A DNA stretch of 64,000 nucleotides from Diaporthe sp. PMI_573 (Eukaryota; Ascomycota; Sordariomycetes; Diaporthales; Diaporthaceae), in contig JAJTUP010000003.1 of assembly GCA_021399435.1 (NCBI GenBank), forward strand, positions 2,232,001 to 2,296,000. The letters run 5' to 3'. The notes beneath the pieces are model-generated. The model saw only the letters and a program-made list of their open reading frames with translations. It was not told where the DNA came from and searched no databases. The position numbers were made by a program, and so were the translations under genes. Shown here piece by piece: positions 1 to 11,981 of the stretch (positions are counted from its first letter, which is position 1; the number at the start of each line of letters is the position of its first letter).

Positions 1-1656
1 ATATGGGCAATTAGCCGAAAGCGATCTGCCGTGTGTCGAATGTGCATCTTGAGGCTCCGGTGCAACGTTGTGGGGGGTGGGGGCTTCCAACGGGATGGCG
101 GACGACACTTGATACAAACCGCTGCCATGGCGTGAATGCAAGACAGATGGGTACCTCGGCCGGCCGTCTGTTAAAGGCAACCAAACGCGTCCTTCCCCAG
201 TCGCACGCGGGCATCAAGCAGGAGTGACCTCACCCCCCTCCCCCCACTTCAGGTACCCCATCTTCACCCCCCGGTCCAAGGTGAGAACGGAACAACCGGA
301 GCCAGGTCGCGTTTAAATTGCAAACACATCAGACGACACAGGAGGAAAACATCGGATGAGAACTCAAGAGCCCTAGAGGCTTTGTCCTGTTGGCACTTGA
401 GCCGCACTACTGTACAGGCTACCTGACTTGCGCAATGCCGCCGTGCCTGGCTTCTGACGTGACTGGATCCTGTCATCTTAGAAGCATAATATCAAGTGTC
501 TATTCGCCAGGCCAGAGCAGGCCACGGCGGGATGGGACCGCCGGAGAGCCAAGCCGAGCAACCCACGGTAGTTGCCGCAGCCATTGATTCACATGGCGCA
601 GATCCGGAAGGGCCGTGAAACGAAAAGACCTCGCGCTTTCCTGCCAGCGATGCCAGCTCTGCACCGCACCAGAAAGTCGTCGGGTGCAGGAGGCCATCTG
701 AAGCCATGCGATGTCAGCCCATGTGATGGGAATCTGGCCGGCCTCTGCATGCCATGGCCTTGGAAAAGCCGATGCCCTCCAAATCGCGCTTGATTCTCGG
801 ACCGTTGCGCCGGACCGTCTTATATTTCGGATGAGACGAGATATCTGTCTGGCAGCCTACGAATGCACCCAGCCTAGTTTCATCGGAACTGTCAACGGGG
901 TCGGTGGAGACACGCACTACATACGGGGCCGTCCTCAAAGCTCAGGCTGTCCCGGACATGTTGACATCGGCCCTGAGCACTTTGACAGATAAACATGGGT
1001 TGACCTCGGTTGATGTTGCCGGGCATGGGCCCGGGAATGGGATGGGGCTGTGCTCCATATTATCCTGCCCGAGACTCCTGGGGAATCGGGTTTCACAGGG
1101 TTGATAATCTTTAACTTCAGCCTCGGACCCACTGTCTGTCCATGATCATATAGTTCGCGAATCTTAAGAGCCAACATGCCTCTTCCCAAAAGAGGCTTCC
1201 AATCATGCATCGCCCGACTACAACGCGTAGCGCGATCCTCATGAGAGCCGGCTGAGCCCGTGAGATGAGGTCAGTCAGACTAGCAGACAATGCGCATTCG
1301 CGTCCACCCTCTGGATGCCGCCTTTCGCTGTTGCTACTGTTGCTCTGACAGTGCTTGTCGAATGCATGAGACGAACATTGAAACGTGCTGTGGTCACAAC
1401 TCCTTTCTAATGCATGACCCTGGGAGACGCCCTGCAATGCCAATCGGCGTCATTCAAGGTTAAGCCAGCCTCTTGGCAGCCCAGGGCAGGCAGCTGTCTG
1501 ATGCTCATCTGCCAAGGCCCTGATGAAGCTCCAACTCACCCCTGGCCATGCTTCTGGAAGCTTCATGGACGCGGGTGACCGCCACCAACCGCTAGCTCAC
1601 CAAGCCCCTGACGCCGAAAGTGATCTTTCCCCCGTGCCTTCCGCAGTGCTGTATGG

Positions 1657-1698
1657 CAGGATGGGACAAGGGCAGGATGGGGCAAGGGCAGGATGGGC
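1657..1698. repeat. short G-rich tandem repeat
   Basis: The unit ggcaggatggg followed by caag occurs about three times in succession, with small differences between copies. It reads as an ordinary minisatellite of about 16-18 bp. I see no function. Confidence 0.7.
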
Positions 1699-1745
1699 CA
1701 CACCCGGAAGATGTGCGGCGTACTACAGGAGTACATAGGTAGGCT

Positions 1746-1810
1746 GTTGTCCTCCGCCTGGGCTATGCTGGTCCGCTACCGTTTTATTAGCGGACCGGTG
1801 GAGGACCAAC
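1746..1810. promoter_or_regulatory. nested inverted repeat upstream of the regulator gene
   Basis: A perfect 9-bp stem, ggtccgcta at 1770-1778 against tagcggacc at 1788-1796, encloses a 9-nt loop. Outer arms gttgtcctcc (1746-1755) and ggaggaccaac (1800-1810) pair again with a one-base bulge. The inner stem carries an outward-facing CCG/CGG pair of the kind Zn2Cys6 proteins contact. The structure is seen directly; a regulatory role for the gene 490 bp downstream is inference. Confidence 0.45.
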
Positions 1811-2285
1811 GGGATTTGACCAGGGCCAGGGCCAGGGGCAGACTGCTAGAGTGCATAACGTCCCCAGAAGTGTGCTCGTCTGGTTGATCCGATGCCAATA
1901 GCGGGCAGATCTGTCCCAGATCTCTCTATGATGTATCGCTCCAAAAGTGGCACCCCGTCGTGATGTCGCGGAGAGGTGAGCCGGACTTGCTTCCTTAGGG
2001 GGCTGGTGCGTACGGATACATGTATGCTACACCTCCCTCCGAGTCTGCCGTTAGCCTGGGTTGATTGCCACCGTACGGTGCAGCTTGTCGAGATCTTCCT
2101 CTCAGCTGAATTCAATACGCAAGGGCCACGGCGCGTCAGTCTCAGCAAAGCACCTCAAATCTAGAGCAACCCTTCAAGTTAGCAGCGCCTCGTCCGTCAT
2201 TGCCCACACATCCACACCGCGCAGCATTCCTGTCTTGGCTCAGGGTCCCACTTCAGCCTCGCATCCGGAGGCACACACCGTCGAG

Positions 2286-4614
2286 ATGGTTTACTGCGGC
2301 AAACCCTCCAAAGGGTGCTCAAATTGCCGCGAACGCAAGATTCGTGTAAGCCCACTCTTTGGAATATCAAGTCGGGTTCTGTCTGGCTCCGTGTCCATAG
2401 GCTGGCTCCGCAACGCGCCCATCATGCCGGGGCTTGTTGCGCCATGATCTCCCCTCCGACGATCCCACTATCGTGACAAAGCACTGACTGATGCGGCATC
2501 CAGTGCGATCAACGGGAACCAGGCTGTGGGCAATGTGAGAAGCGACAGCAACAATGCCCGGGTTACAGGAACCTAGTTGATCTTATGTTTCGAGACGAGA
2601 GTTCTCATGTGATCAAGAAAGCAAACGCCAAATCCAGGAAGAGGAAGACCCAGTCGCCAGACAAGTCCACTCCCTCGCCGACCAGGCCGGTCCCCACGCC
2701 CAAGACACTGACTTGGTCGCCGCCCGAGTCCAATTCAAGCTCCAGTCCGAGGCGACCCCCCGTGACGCCCTCGATCTCGACCTCAACGGCTCACAGGCGG
2801 GAAGTGTCCGTTGCATCACAGCTCCAATGGTCTCCGGTTTTTAAGTTTGATGAGACGGACAAGCGGCCTTTGAAAGAGGAGCCCGATATACTCTCGCCAG
2901 AGGACCTATTCCTGCCCTCGTATTATTCCTTCTCACCCAGCTATCAAGAGCGAGGCGTGAACTTGTTCATCAATCGTTACATCAGCGTGAGCGAGAACTT
3001 CTGTCATCATAAATACGACTTGTAAGCTGCTCAGCCTCAAATGTAAAGCCATAACTGCCTGGTACTCACCGGTCACCGCAGCCTTTTCGACCTCTGGAAC
3101 CCCAGCAATGCGAATGAGGAGAGCGACTCGGTCCTGGCAAGCGTGACGGCCGTCGGTCTCGTCGGCGTTGCGCAGATGACGCGGTCACAGACCGCCCTCG
3201 AAGCAGCCCGGAAGAGCTACGGCAAGGCTCTCCAGTTGACAAATGCCGCACTCCGGGACCAAGAAGAGGCGGTGAAGGATACCACCATGCTCTCGGTGCT
3301 GATACTAGGTCTCTTCGAGATGATCGGTGGCTCCAGTGCGAGGACCACCGAGGCCTGGCAGAAGCACCTCAACGGCGCCGCTGCCCTCGCCAGGATCAGA
3401 GGCATGGGGCAGTTCCGGTCCCGCGCAGGAATTCGGATGTTCTTCATGCTCACTCAGAACACGATGATCAGCTGTATCCAAAATGAGCTGCCGATGCGTA
3501 CGTTTCTCCCCACGCTGAGCGGTTTCGCCCTCAGTTTCAACAAGGAAGAAAGAAAAGACTCCTCAGGCACCAGCTCGCACATTTTGATCGTCACTTTTGC
3601 TAACGGACAAGTCAAACAGCTAAGGACTTGATCGATCTGCGCAATCAGCTAGGTGTAATGTTCAACCTGAACGGCCGGGAACCCGGGTTCGAAATCTGCA
3701 GCGCCATGTACAAGGTTCTGCAGCTGCAGTATGACATCAAGCAGAACATCGTCACTGACCTGGACGAGATGCTGCAGAAATTTACCGAGGCGGAGGACGA
3801 CTTCGAAAGGGTGGTCACCCTGTTCCCTGACGAGTGGCAATATAGCAAATACCGCCTCACACAGCGCCTCCGGCCGGGCTTCTTCAACAACGTCTGCCAT
3901 TCTTACCCAAGCTTACGAGTATCGACGATATGGAACGGGCTGCGGACGTGTCGCATGCTCATCATCGAGACGATGCTGGAGGAGCTCCGGGATCGTTTCC
4001 GGTGTGTGCCCGTCGCTCAGGTGCCGGAGCGGCACCAATATGAATACCAGAAGGCGAAATTCAAGCTGGAGAGAATTGCACTGGCAATCCTCGCGAGCGT
4101 GCCTCAGCACTTCGGGCTTGTACCCTTGGACGGAAGCGCCCACGGCACATTCGCGCCCATCCCGACCGCCGACGACGCCTGGCCTCAAATCCCTGACAGC
4201 GGCTGGGGCGCAGAGCTTGGAGAAGACGGCGGCTCCGACCCTCGTGATGTAGATGAAGAGGACACTTGCCCTTCGCTCAACAATGCCATGCAAGTCAAGG
4301 ATGTGGAGGCTAGTGCCAAGCGCTTCATGCTCTTGTCATCCGTGACGAACGGCCTGGTCTGGCCGCTGTACCTCGTCGGGATGTCCACAGCATCTTCTGC
4401 CGCGATGAGAGCATTTGTGGTCGAGAGGTTACATAGAATACACGACGAGACAGGGCTGGCACAGGCCAACGATCTTGCTGCTGTCGTTGCGAGTCGGAAA
4501 CAGTACCTCGAGTCATCAAGACGAAGGCCAACGGCCTGCGGCTCGACAGATCTAACTAGATGGGAAAGCCAATATGCGAAAGGAAAACAACGGACGACCG
4601 TGCTGCCCGTGTAA
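2286..4614 (+). CDS. Zn2Cys6 transcription factor with Fungal_trans_2-like body
   Basis: Predicted nuclear DNA-binding regulator of 662 aa. Exons are 2286-2345, 2504-3021, 3082-3497 and 3620-4614. The first intron splits the zinc cluster: the first exon ends CSNCRERKIR and the second opens CDQREPGCGQCEK, giving C-x2-C-x6-C-x6-C-x2-C-x6-C at about residues 11-38. A basic Ser/Pro-rich linker follows. The remaining part is a helical region of the type annotated as Fungal_trans_2 (formerly DUF3468), common in regulators of nutrient use and secondary metabolism. The start is chosen because the zinc cluster begins ten residues later. Neighbours give no target: the next gene is a housekeeping cyclophilin and no biosynthetic enzymes are nearby. 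The Zn2Cys6 family is certain; the regulated pathway is unknown. Confidence 0.9.
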
Positions 4615-4948
4615 GCGCTGGATCGGAAAGGCGCATCGATTTCACGATCATGCCTCACCTGTCGCGTAACAGGCCGAGGAGGTTAGTAGAGAACCTCACA
4701 CATTGGCAGCCAAGGGCAGGGTAGGGCAGGGAGACTTCGGAAAAGGTTCAGCCAACGCGCGGAGGCCTCCACTTTCAGAGTATACCCTTGGAGAACTCTG
4801 CGCGCAGATCGCTGTCAGGGCAGGTTGTAAAGGCTTTTCAAGCCATGCTTTGTCACTGCGTATGGATGATTGGAACGTAGACCTGGGACGTGTTAACACA
4901 CTGTGTATTGCGAGGTGTAAACCTTGCGTGTAAAATCTTACAGGAATT

Positions 4949-6676
4949 TTACCAATTATCAAAGTTACCAAATCCGCCCGTCTTAACCTTTTTCTTCGAA
5001 GGTTCCCATGCCTCAACGTCCAGGTCTTCTGCGACGCCTGGGACTTCGGACTTGTCCGCGCGAGACGAATTCAGATACTTCCCTACCCCGCTGCCGGCCT
5101 GTTCGACGGTGCCGTCTCCACGGATGCGCTTTCCAGTCCACGTGGTTTTGTCATCGTCAGTGCCGCCTTGACGCTTAAGCTCAGCCTTAGCGGCTTCGGC
5201 CTTCTCCGTCTGATCCTTCTCCTTCAAGAACTCCTCGAAGGGGTCCAGGAACACGACGATGTCTTTGATGACTATTTGCTTCAGTGGCCGGCTGCCCTCG
5301 TCAACTGGCACAGCCTCCATTTTGTCCAGCGTGCCCAGACCGTCCACGACCTTGCCAAAAATGGTGTGTTTCCGATCGAGGTGCTTTGCTGGCTTGTACG
5401 TGATGAAAAACTGGCTCGAGTTCGTGTTCTTGCCCTTGTTCGCCATGCTAACAACCCCACGCTCGCTGTGCGTGAGAGGACCGTCGAATTCGTCTTGGAA
5501 ATTCTTTCCCCAAATGCTTTGGCCTCCCTTTCCAGTCCCGGTGGGGTCACCACCTTGAATCATGAAGTTCTTAATGTTGCGGTGGAAAGGTACCTCACGG
5601 TAGTAGCCCTTCTGTGCAAGCTTGACGAAATTCCATACAGCCTTGGGGGCAGTCTCGGTCTGCAGCTCGATGACAACCTCTCCGATGTTGGTCTCCAGCC
5701 TGGCATAGCCCTTGAATTTGATCTTCTTTGGTTTCAACATCCAGTCCTCGTCGGAAAGTATAGCTCTCTCGCCGCTTGTTTCCGGCGTGAGACCAGTACT
5801 TGTAAAACTTGCAGCTGCTCTACCCGTCGTGTATGCGGCGGCGTTATGAGCCAGCTTTCGCTCCTGTATGGCCGGTTTCTTGAAGGTCGTGGCCGAGGAT
5901 GGCTTCTGCAAGGCCTTGGAGGAGCGGTTTATATCTCCACCAGTCTCCCTCTCCCGTCTTGCCTTTTCGACCGCCTCCTTTGCCCGCAGAACTTTGTCGC
6001 CGATTCGTCCCAGAGCATCGACGTTGACGCTACCCTGCTTCCTCTCCTCTATTTGTTCGGGCGTCAACAAAGCCTCGCCGCCATCCTTGAGATACTGAAA
6101 CTCGCTCAGATTCCTGGACGCCGCGTTTTGAGGATCTTGCAGAGTGATGATGTCCTTCCGGCCGAACTCCTTGTCGTCAACAAGATCGTGCCAGTTCTTT
6201 TGTTTGATGTTCATCTGCTCGACCGTCTCCCAAGCGAAAGCATTTGCGTACGTGCCATGCCGTATTGCGACGATATGTGTGTTGTCGGTGAAGACTTTGA
6301 ATGTCACCGGGTCTATCATGTCCCCCTTGCCGTCCGTCGGGCCTGCGTTGGAAGCCGCTTCGGCATCAGCGTTGCGTGCAAAGTTGAGCTTGATCAGGTC
6401 TTTGGGGTTGAGTGGCTGTCCGTTCACGGGGTTTGTGTCGTTCTTGTCGAGCCACGAGCTGATCACCTCGACGTCGAATATTGTGCCCTCGGGGGTGCAA
6501 ACGGGATTCTTGAACGGTTGAAGGCTTGCGGCGCAGAAGTTAAAGGGAAGGCGCCTGAAGTTTGCTCCAGCCCTCTGGGCGCGCGATCCAGCTCCGGCGC
6601 CGACACTGGCCGAATAAGCATCAGAAGACGACCATTCGCTGTGGGTGATGTATAGCTTGTCCGTGCCTTTGCCCAT
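4949..6676 (-). CDS. CYP8: U-box cyclophilin, PPIL2/Cyp60 type
   Basis: Single-exon gene of 575 aa. The N-terminal part carries the U-box-like region of PPIL2 (around residues 40-110, with FKNPVCTPEGTIFDVEVI). A linker leads to a complete cyclophilin domain at about residues 310-475. There the catalytic-site segments FHRNIKNFMIQGGDPTGTG and NSSQFFITY are seen, with the PPIL2-type KHLDRKHTIFGKV in place of the classical tryptophan segment. Family members are nuclear peptidyl-prolyl isomerases found in spliceosomes, and the U-box can act as an E3 ubiquitin ligase. The length fits the family. The C-terminus is lysine-rich (KKKVKTGG), consistent with nuclear location. The gene is transcribed divergently from the membrane protein gene at 7544. 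A 495-codon open frame on the opposite strand is a shadow of this gene. Confidence 0.95.
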   Translation of the reverse strand: MGKGTDKLYITHSEWSSSDAYSASVGAGAGSRAQRAGANFRRLPFNFCAASLQPFKNPVCTPEGTIFDVEVISSWLDKNDTNPVNGQPLNPKDLIKLNFARNADAEAASNAGPTDGKGDMIDPVTFKVFTDNTHIVAIRHGTYANAFAWETVEQMNIKQKNWHDLVDDKEFGRKDIITLQDPQNAASRNLSEFQYLKDGGEALLTPEQIEERKQGSVNVDALGRIGDKVLRAKEAVEKARRERETGGDINRSSKALQKPSSATTFKKPAIQERKLAHNAAAYTTGRAAASFTSTGLTPETSGERAILSDEDWMLKPKKIKFKGYARLETNIGEVVIELQTETAPKAVWNFVKLAQKGYYREVPFHRNIKNFMIQGGDPTGTGKGGQSIWGKNFQDEFDGPLTHSERGVVSMANKGKNTNSSQFFITYKPAKHLDRKHTIFGKVVDGLGTLDKMEAVPVDEGSRPLKQIVIKDIVVFLDPFEEFLKEKDQTEKAEAAKAELKRQGGTDDDKTTWTGKRIRGDGTVEQAGSGVGKYLNSSRADKSEVPGVAEDLDVEAWEPSKKKVKTGGFGNFDNW

Positions 6677-7543
6677 TTTGGCTCGGTGTGGCGTTGGTCG
6701 TGACCGGTGTCGCGAAGAGGGACCGTCCTAGATGCCCGCTCGAAGTCGCCAATGTGGCCGCTATGGGCACACTTGCTTGGTAATATGCGGAGTCGCCTGA
6801 TGTTCCGAAACAGATCTCTGTTTGTCGGCGGGTGGAAGGTTGCTGCTTGGTGTTGGGAACCGCAGGGCAGAAGTTGGTTGGCCAAAGTCCGGAGCAAGAA
6901 CAAAACAATTTGAGCGCAACGTTGGGGTCGCAAGCGCAACGAAATGTCTTGCCAGCCAGACCCAGGTACATAGCTCACTCAGGCTAGTAGGCCTGCAGTA
7001 GTGTAGGTGGTGCCGTGCCGCACATGCGACCCCCAAATTTAGCGACGGCTGCAGCTCTGGAGATCCTTGCCAAGACCCCACAGAGCCTTCCGAGGGCGCC
7101 GGTAGCCCGACGCGCAGAGACCCCATGTCGCAGCCAAGCTTGCGCAATGTTCTGTACTCCGTAACCTGTTATCCTGGACCCGGACCTGGACCTGGACCTG
7201 GACCTGCGCTTGCCAGCTGCTAAGTGCAATTTGTCCAGAGCCAGGGAGGACGCAGTCGTTTGCTGCATCTAACATCAGCAAACACGTCTTCACCTCGAAC
7301 GACCATCGTCTATTCCGATTATGGTTGCCTGTTGGTCCGCTCAGCAGTCATTTCATTGCTGAAACACACGAAGCCTTCTTGCATAGGTGAATTGTTGAGA
7401 GACCAGTCTCGCTTGACCGACGGCCCAGTCGCCGCCGCCGCCGCCCCGTCCAGCTGTCCCGCCGGCTTCCACAACCTCACTGCGACGACCGACCAATCCG
7501 CCTCCGGTTCTTCCCCTCGTCACCCACATCCGAATCAGACATA
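6677..7543. other. divergent promoter region, cyclophilin / GOST protein
   Basis: The stretch lies between the start codons of two divergent genes, so it must hold both promoters. It contains a hexanucleotide repeat at about 7174-7206 and a GCC-rich tract near 7430-7445 in the likely leader of the right-hand gene. No further gene is visible. Confidence 0.6.
7174..7206. repeat. (ggacct)n hexanucleotide repeat
   Basis: About five consecutive copies of ggacct or ggaccc lie in the divergent promoter between the cyclophilin gene and the seven-transmembrane gene. This is a simple repeat. Confidence 0.8.
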
Positions 7544-9528
7544 ATGAGGTGGTTCTCAGCAATAGCGTCTCTGGCGCTGTCAATATGGACGGTCCAGGGC
7601 TTGGAGGTGCAGATGGTTGGTCCCGCCTCCTCCAAGTGTTGCTGTGCTCCTGCGGTTGCTGACGTATTCATCCCTCTGTCTAGGACCAGACCGAGGAGAA
7701 CCGACAACGATGCGCTGGCATGTACAGTAAATCAGCCTGGGGCGGACCTGTCGACCCTTTTATTCTCATAAAATTCCTCCCTCACCAGAGTGATCAAGAC
7801 CCCATCGTCAGCCTCGTCGTCTTCGAGTGGAAGGACGAGGATCTGATTGGCGTATATCCAAGCCCAGACGCCCCTCAGGTACGGGACAACTGCTTGTAAT
7901 GTGTACTAGAACGATGACCTGACATGCCGCACAGAAAGTTGGCATCTGCGAGGAGAAGCAAATCGAAGAAGGGTTCTGCGAAGAACAGAACATCGGCGAG
8001 TTCATTCTGGCACCCAATGCGACCGAGAAGTCCAGGAACCTCATCCTCACCGACGCAATACATCTGAAGGATTCCCAGCCGATCAAATATGAGATCAAGA
8101 AGACGGGTTACTACTGCGTGCTTACAGACAAGTACACGGCAAACGACTACAAGGCCGTTGTCGAGTTCCGCAACGCGTATGGAGAACTACCCGCAACCCA
8201 GATACCCAAACTGCCATTCTACGGAGGAATAACGATCCTCTATGCATTGGTCGCCGTATTCTGGGGCTTCCTCTACTACCAGCATCATGCGGACATCTGT
8301 ATGTTTGCCATTGTGTCCCGCGTGACTTGGAGATACGTGTGCTGACAGATCCTCTAGTGGCTGTGCAGAACTACATAACGGCCATCTTGCTATTCCTCGT
8401 TGTTGAGATGCTCATGACCTGGGGTTTCTACGGTATGAAATAGGATCCTTGAAGAACGCCCCACCATGACACAGAAGGCTAACCCGGTCTTCAGACTATC
8501 TGAACCGCAACGGTTCAAATGTGGGCTCAAAGGTCCTACTGGTTGTCGTTGGTGTCTTAAATGCGGCCAGAAACTCGTTCTCGTTCTTCTTGCTGCTCAT
8601 TGTTTGCATGGGCTATGGTGTTGTCAAGCCGACGCTTGGCCGTACCATGATTTACGTGAGGTGGTTGGCGATAGCACACTTCGTGTTCGGCTTGGTCTAC
8701 GCCATCACGAGTCTCTTGATCACTCCTGACAGCGCAGGTAAGAGTCGACCATCTATGGCGCCCGGCTGGTGGACATGAGACTTATTCAACTTCTCCAGGA
8801 CCTTTCGTGCTCCTCATTGTTCTGCCATTGGCTGCAACACTGACCGCATTCTACGTGTGGACGCTCAACTCGCTCAACTTCACCCTCAAGGACCTCAGGG
8901 AGCGCAAGCAACATGCGAAGGAGGCCATGTACAAGAAATTGTGGTGGTGCATTCTGCTCAGCATTCTCGTCATCTTTGCCTTCTTCTTTTTCAACAGCTT
9001 CTCGTTCGCCTCGGCCAGTGACCCAGATTACGTCCCCTTCCACTGGAAATCGAGGTGGTTCGTCCTTGACGGGTGGCTGAACCTGGTCTACTTTGCGGAT
9101 GTCGCGTGGATTGCTTATGTTTGGAGGCCTACTGCGAACAACCGTCGTTTCGCCATGTCGGACGAGATCGCTCAGGTACGTCTTCTACACTTTGCTGAGA
9201 GGGACTATTTGGTGCGTTCTCAATGCTAACATACGGCTAGGATGACGACGGCACCTTTGAGATCAACAACATGGATATCGGAGCCCCAGACGATTCAGAC
9301 GATGAGGAGGCGAATGTTGGCTCAAAGCCAGCCATCAACACAACGCGGGGAGGACAAACGAGTGGGGTCGAAAACTACCAGGCAGCGCCAAGTGCTCCTG
9401 CGAATGGCAGCAACCAGCGCCCACGGGCGTCGCTGGATGGTGAGACAATCTTCGCCATCGGAGATGACGACAAGTTCTCAGACGACGACGATGAGGATGC
9501 TGGGCTGGTGAAAGGCACTGGCAAATGA
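7544..9528 (+). CDS. seven-transmembrane GOST/LUSTR family protein, PTM1-like
   Basis: A 537-aa membrane protein built from seven exons: 7544-7615, 7684-7878, 7935-8298, 8358-8432, 8495-8737, 8799-9175 and 9241-9528. It has a signal peptide (MRWFSAIASLALSIWTVQG). A lumenal domain follows, with cysteines at RQRCAG, GICEE, GFCEE and YYCVL. Seven hydrophobic segments begin with FYGGITILYALVAVFWGFLYY and end before a cytoplasmic tail rich in Asp/Glu and Ser. This is the lung-seven-transmembrane/GOST architecture of yeast Ptm1 and its paralogue, proteins of the Golgi and endosomes with a proposed trafficking role. The first intron is placed by a GTTGGT donor, a CTGAC branch and a TAG acceptor, and it restores the conserved cysteine region. 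Substrate or ligand is unknown for the fungal members. Confidence 0.92.
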
Positions 9529-9821
9529 TAACCGTCGAAAAGCGACACCGTCCTTAGAGAGCATAGTGGTTACCACAGGACCGAAGTGGGAGCGGTTTCC
9601 TGCCCGGCAAGGCGATACACTTGCGTTGTAATGTTATAGATCTATTGGCGTTCAAGCGGGAGTGCTCACGGGCATGGGATTAGGCAGTAGGCATGGTTTT
9701 TTTTTTTTTAGCTCCATTATCTTTAATGAAAAAGGCTGGTTTGCATATTACATGACTGAACGCGGCCCGGAGGTTCTTCTGCTCCAGGGGTATTTCCCAC
9801 TTAGGGTTTATACCGAGGGCG

Positions 9822-11550
9822 TCAAGCTCGGACGTCACCTCCGAAACCAACCGGTCGCCTCTTCCCGTCATTCTCAGGCAATATCGCGAGGGCCTTGTAC
9901 GTCTTTCCCATCCCGTCCGGACCCCGACCCACAAGCCTCTTCCAAGCCCTTTCGACATCGTCGGGCTTTGCCTCGGCCTGGCCCTTCTGCCTAAGGGCCT
10001 TGACTAGCATCTCGGCGCGCTCCCTGATGCCCATGCCCTCGAGGAACGCCGCCTGCTCGACCGGCCCGTGGACCTCCACGCCCTCGCTCGCCCTCAGCGC
10101 CGCCTCGGCAACGGCGGCAAAATCCACGTCGGCGCTCAGGTCCGTCAGCCCCGGCTCGGCGAACGGGCTCACCCGCCGGTGCCTGCTGATCCCCCGCAGG
10201 GAGTTGACAGGCACCGTGCCGTCGCCGGGGCCGTAGTCGAGGATCAGGGCCGCCCCCGAGGGCTTGTGCTTGGGGTGTTGTGGGGACCCCCCGATGCGCG
10301 TCGCGAAGTCTGTCGCATACAGCGATGCGTCCGGGCAAATCTCCATGAGCGCCCCGGGGATGGACTTCAGGGCGCGGTAGCGCGGAGATGACTCGGGCAG
10401 GTAGAGTGAGTGGCGGGTTGAGGAGGGCGAGAGGGTGAGCTGGAAGTCTGGCACGGGGGTGTCTGTGGACTGGGACCTCGGCGTCCCGAGGCTCTGGTGT
10501 GTTGAGCCTGGGGGCGTGGGCGAGACGACCATTTCGCGCCATTGGACGGTTGGTTTCGTGGCGTCTGATGCCTTTGGCGATGATGGGGAGGAAGATGGTG
10601 TGGGCGTCTGCGAAGGGGGGACGGTGACGAGTTGGAAGGCGTGTATGGGTAGGGCGTCGAAGAACTCGTGCGCTACGATGAAGGGGACCTTGTCCGAACC
10701 TGCCTGGGGTCAGCCCGGTACACGTGCCACAAAGGTGTTTCCCATCTTTTGGGTCCCTTACCTTGAGGAATTGACCTGACAGTCTCAGTCCATACAATTG
10801 GAAGATCGGAATATTTGCAAGTGCTGTGGTAACCGCTCTTGGACTCTGTCATTTGTCGGTCCTGTCCACAGAGGAGGTTCTTCTGAGTAACTCTGAGCTC
10901 GGGACTGGCCTCGACCATGTAGATTGCATCGATCGCATTAGCCATTTCTTTGAAATTCGAGATAGTCTGTACACTCATGATTAGCAAAACCGTTTTAGTA
11001 ATACGGGAAGAATATGATACGGCGTACCCGTAGTATGTCATCCATCAGAGTGCCTCGCCCAGGGCCGACCTCGATGAGCTCAATGCCCGACCTTGGGCGG
11101 CCCTGAGACATCCACTCCGCCACGAACCATATGCCAACGAGCTCCCCAAATATCTGGGAGATCTCTGGCGAAGTGACAAAGTCCCCCTTCTGGCCAAACT
11201 GGTCCCTTCCTTGCTCAATGGCCCCGGTGTAGTAGCCTCCGAAATCACCGGTCAGGCACATGCGCATATAACTTGCAAGAGGGACAGGGCCGGTCATCTG
11301 AGTCAATTATTAGCCCTGTTGTGCATGAGTGGTGTCATCGCCTGGGCAGACAGACCTCGATGGCTTGGGCGAGTTGTTTTGCGAGGGGCGTGGACCATTT
11401 TCTAGAGCTAGAGCCATCCTCACTGCGCCTCGACGCCGTCGTCGACAAGGCCCTGAAGAAGCACTGAGATGCTACGAGGCCTTGGCGATTTGCACATCTT
11501 GCAGACAGCCCAAGCCCACGAGAGGCCACCCTGCGTGAGAACGGCCTCAT
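9822..11550 (-). CDS. NDUFAF7: mitochondrial complex I assembly methyltransferase, NDUFAF7 family
   Basis: SAM-dependent protein arginine methyltransferase family (formerly DUF185). The animal member dimethylates an arginine of the complex I subunit NDUFS2 in the mitochondrial matrix. Four exons: 11356-11550, 11028-11297, 10762-10966 and 9822-10699, giving 515 aa. The N-terminus [19 protein letters not shown] is an arginine-rich mitochondrial presequence. Conserved blocks are [51 protein letters not shown] (SAM-binding glycine motif) and [20 protein letters not shown] Ser/Pro-rich insert sits after the last block, as is common in fungal members. An in-frame ATG at 11589 would add 13 residues; I prefer 11550 because the presequence is cleaner. 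The gene converges on the GOST gene and is divergent from the kinase gene. Confidence 0.9.
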
Positions 11551-11981
11551 TTTGACAATTTGGCCAGCGCAAGAACTAATTTGGAACACCAGCCGTCTTC
11601 ATCGTGAGGTGACCATTACTAGTTCGGTGTTCGGGGAGTTCGCGGCCTCTACCTGTGAAATCCAAGCTAGCAGCTTCATGCCCTGGTAGCTCCAAGCTTG
11701 TGAAGCTTCTGAAAACTGCCTATGGACCCCTGCGAGCACACCTAGGACCCCCTGCACGGTAGTTGGGGGCCCCGGCAGGCAAACGGAGTCGACATCATCC
11801 TGTCCATTCATAAACACATTCGGTTCCCCAGTGACAGTTGCGTCGTCCACGCTACGCTTTTCACCTTCATTTCTGCATACAATCGCTTCTCTCCGCTCTC
11901 GCCCAAACCCCTCCTCGCCCCGCGCTCTGGCTGCCCCCCCTCAATTCTTACATCTCGCCTTCGTGCTGTTCTGATCTCACC
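11551..11981. other. divergent promoter region, NDUFAF7 / CDK-type kinase
   Basis: This 431-bp stretch separates two divergent start codons. The right half is pyrimidine-rich (cctcgccccgcgctctgg and similar), as expected for a fungal 5' leader. I see no further gene. Confidence 0.6.

Larger units (their letters stand above)
1..2285. other. gene-free left end; promoter side of the Zn2Cys6 gene
   Basis: I recognise no protein in any frame here: the open frames are all under 130 codons and lack family motifs. The stretch holds a G-rich tandem repeat near 1657-1698 and a nested inverted repeat at 1746-1810. Its right end must contain the promoter and 5' leader of the regulator gene that starts at 2286. 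Confidence 0.6.

Noticed and set aside
5168..6655. 495-codon open frame on the plus strand opposite the cyclophilin gene
   Set aside because: It mirrors a gene with clear domains and has no domain of its own; long antisense frames arise from codon bias in GC-rich genes.
2286..9528. secondary-metabolite cluster around the Zn2Cys6 regulator
   Set aside because: The neighbours are a cyclophilin, a GOST protein and a complex I assembly factor; no backbone or tailoring enzymes are present.
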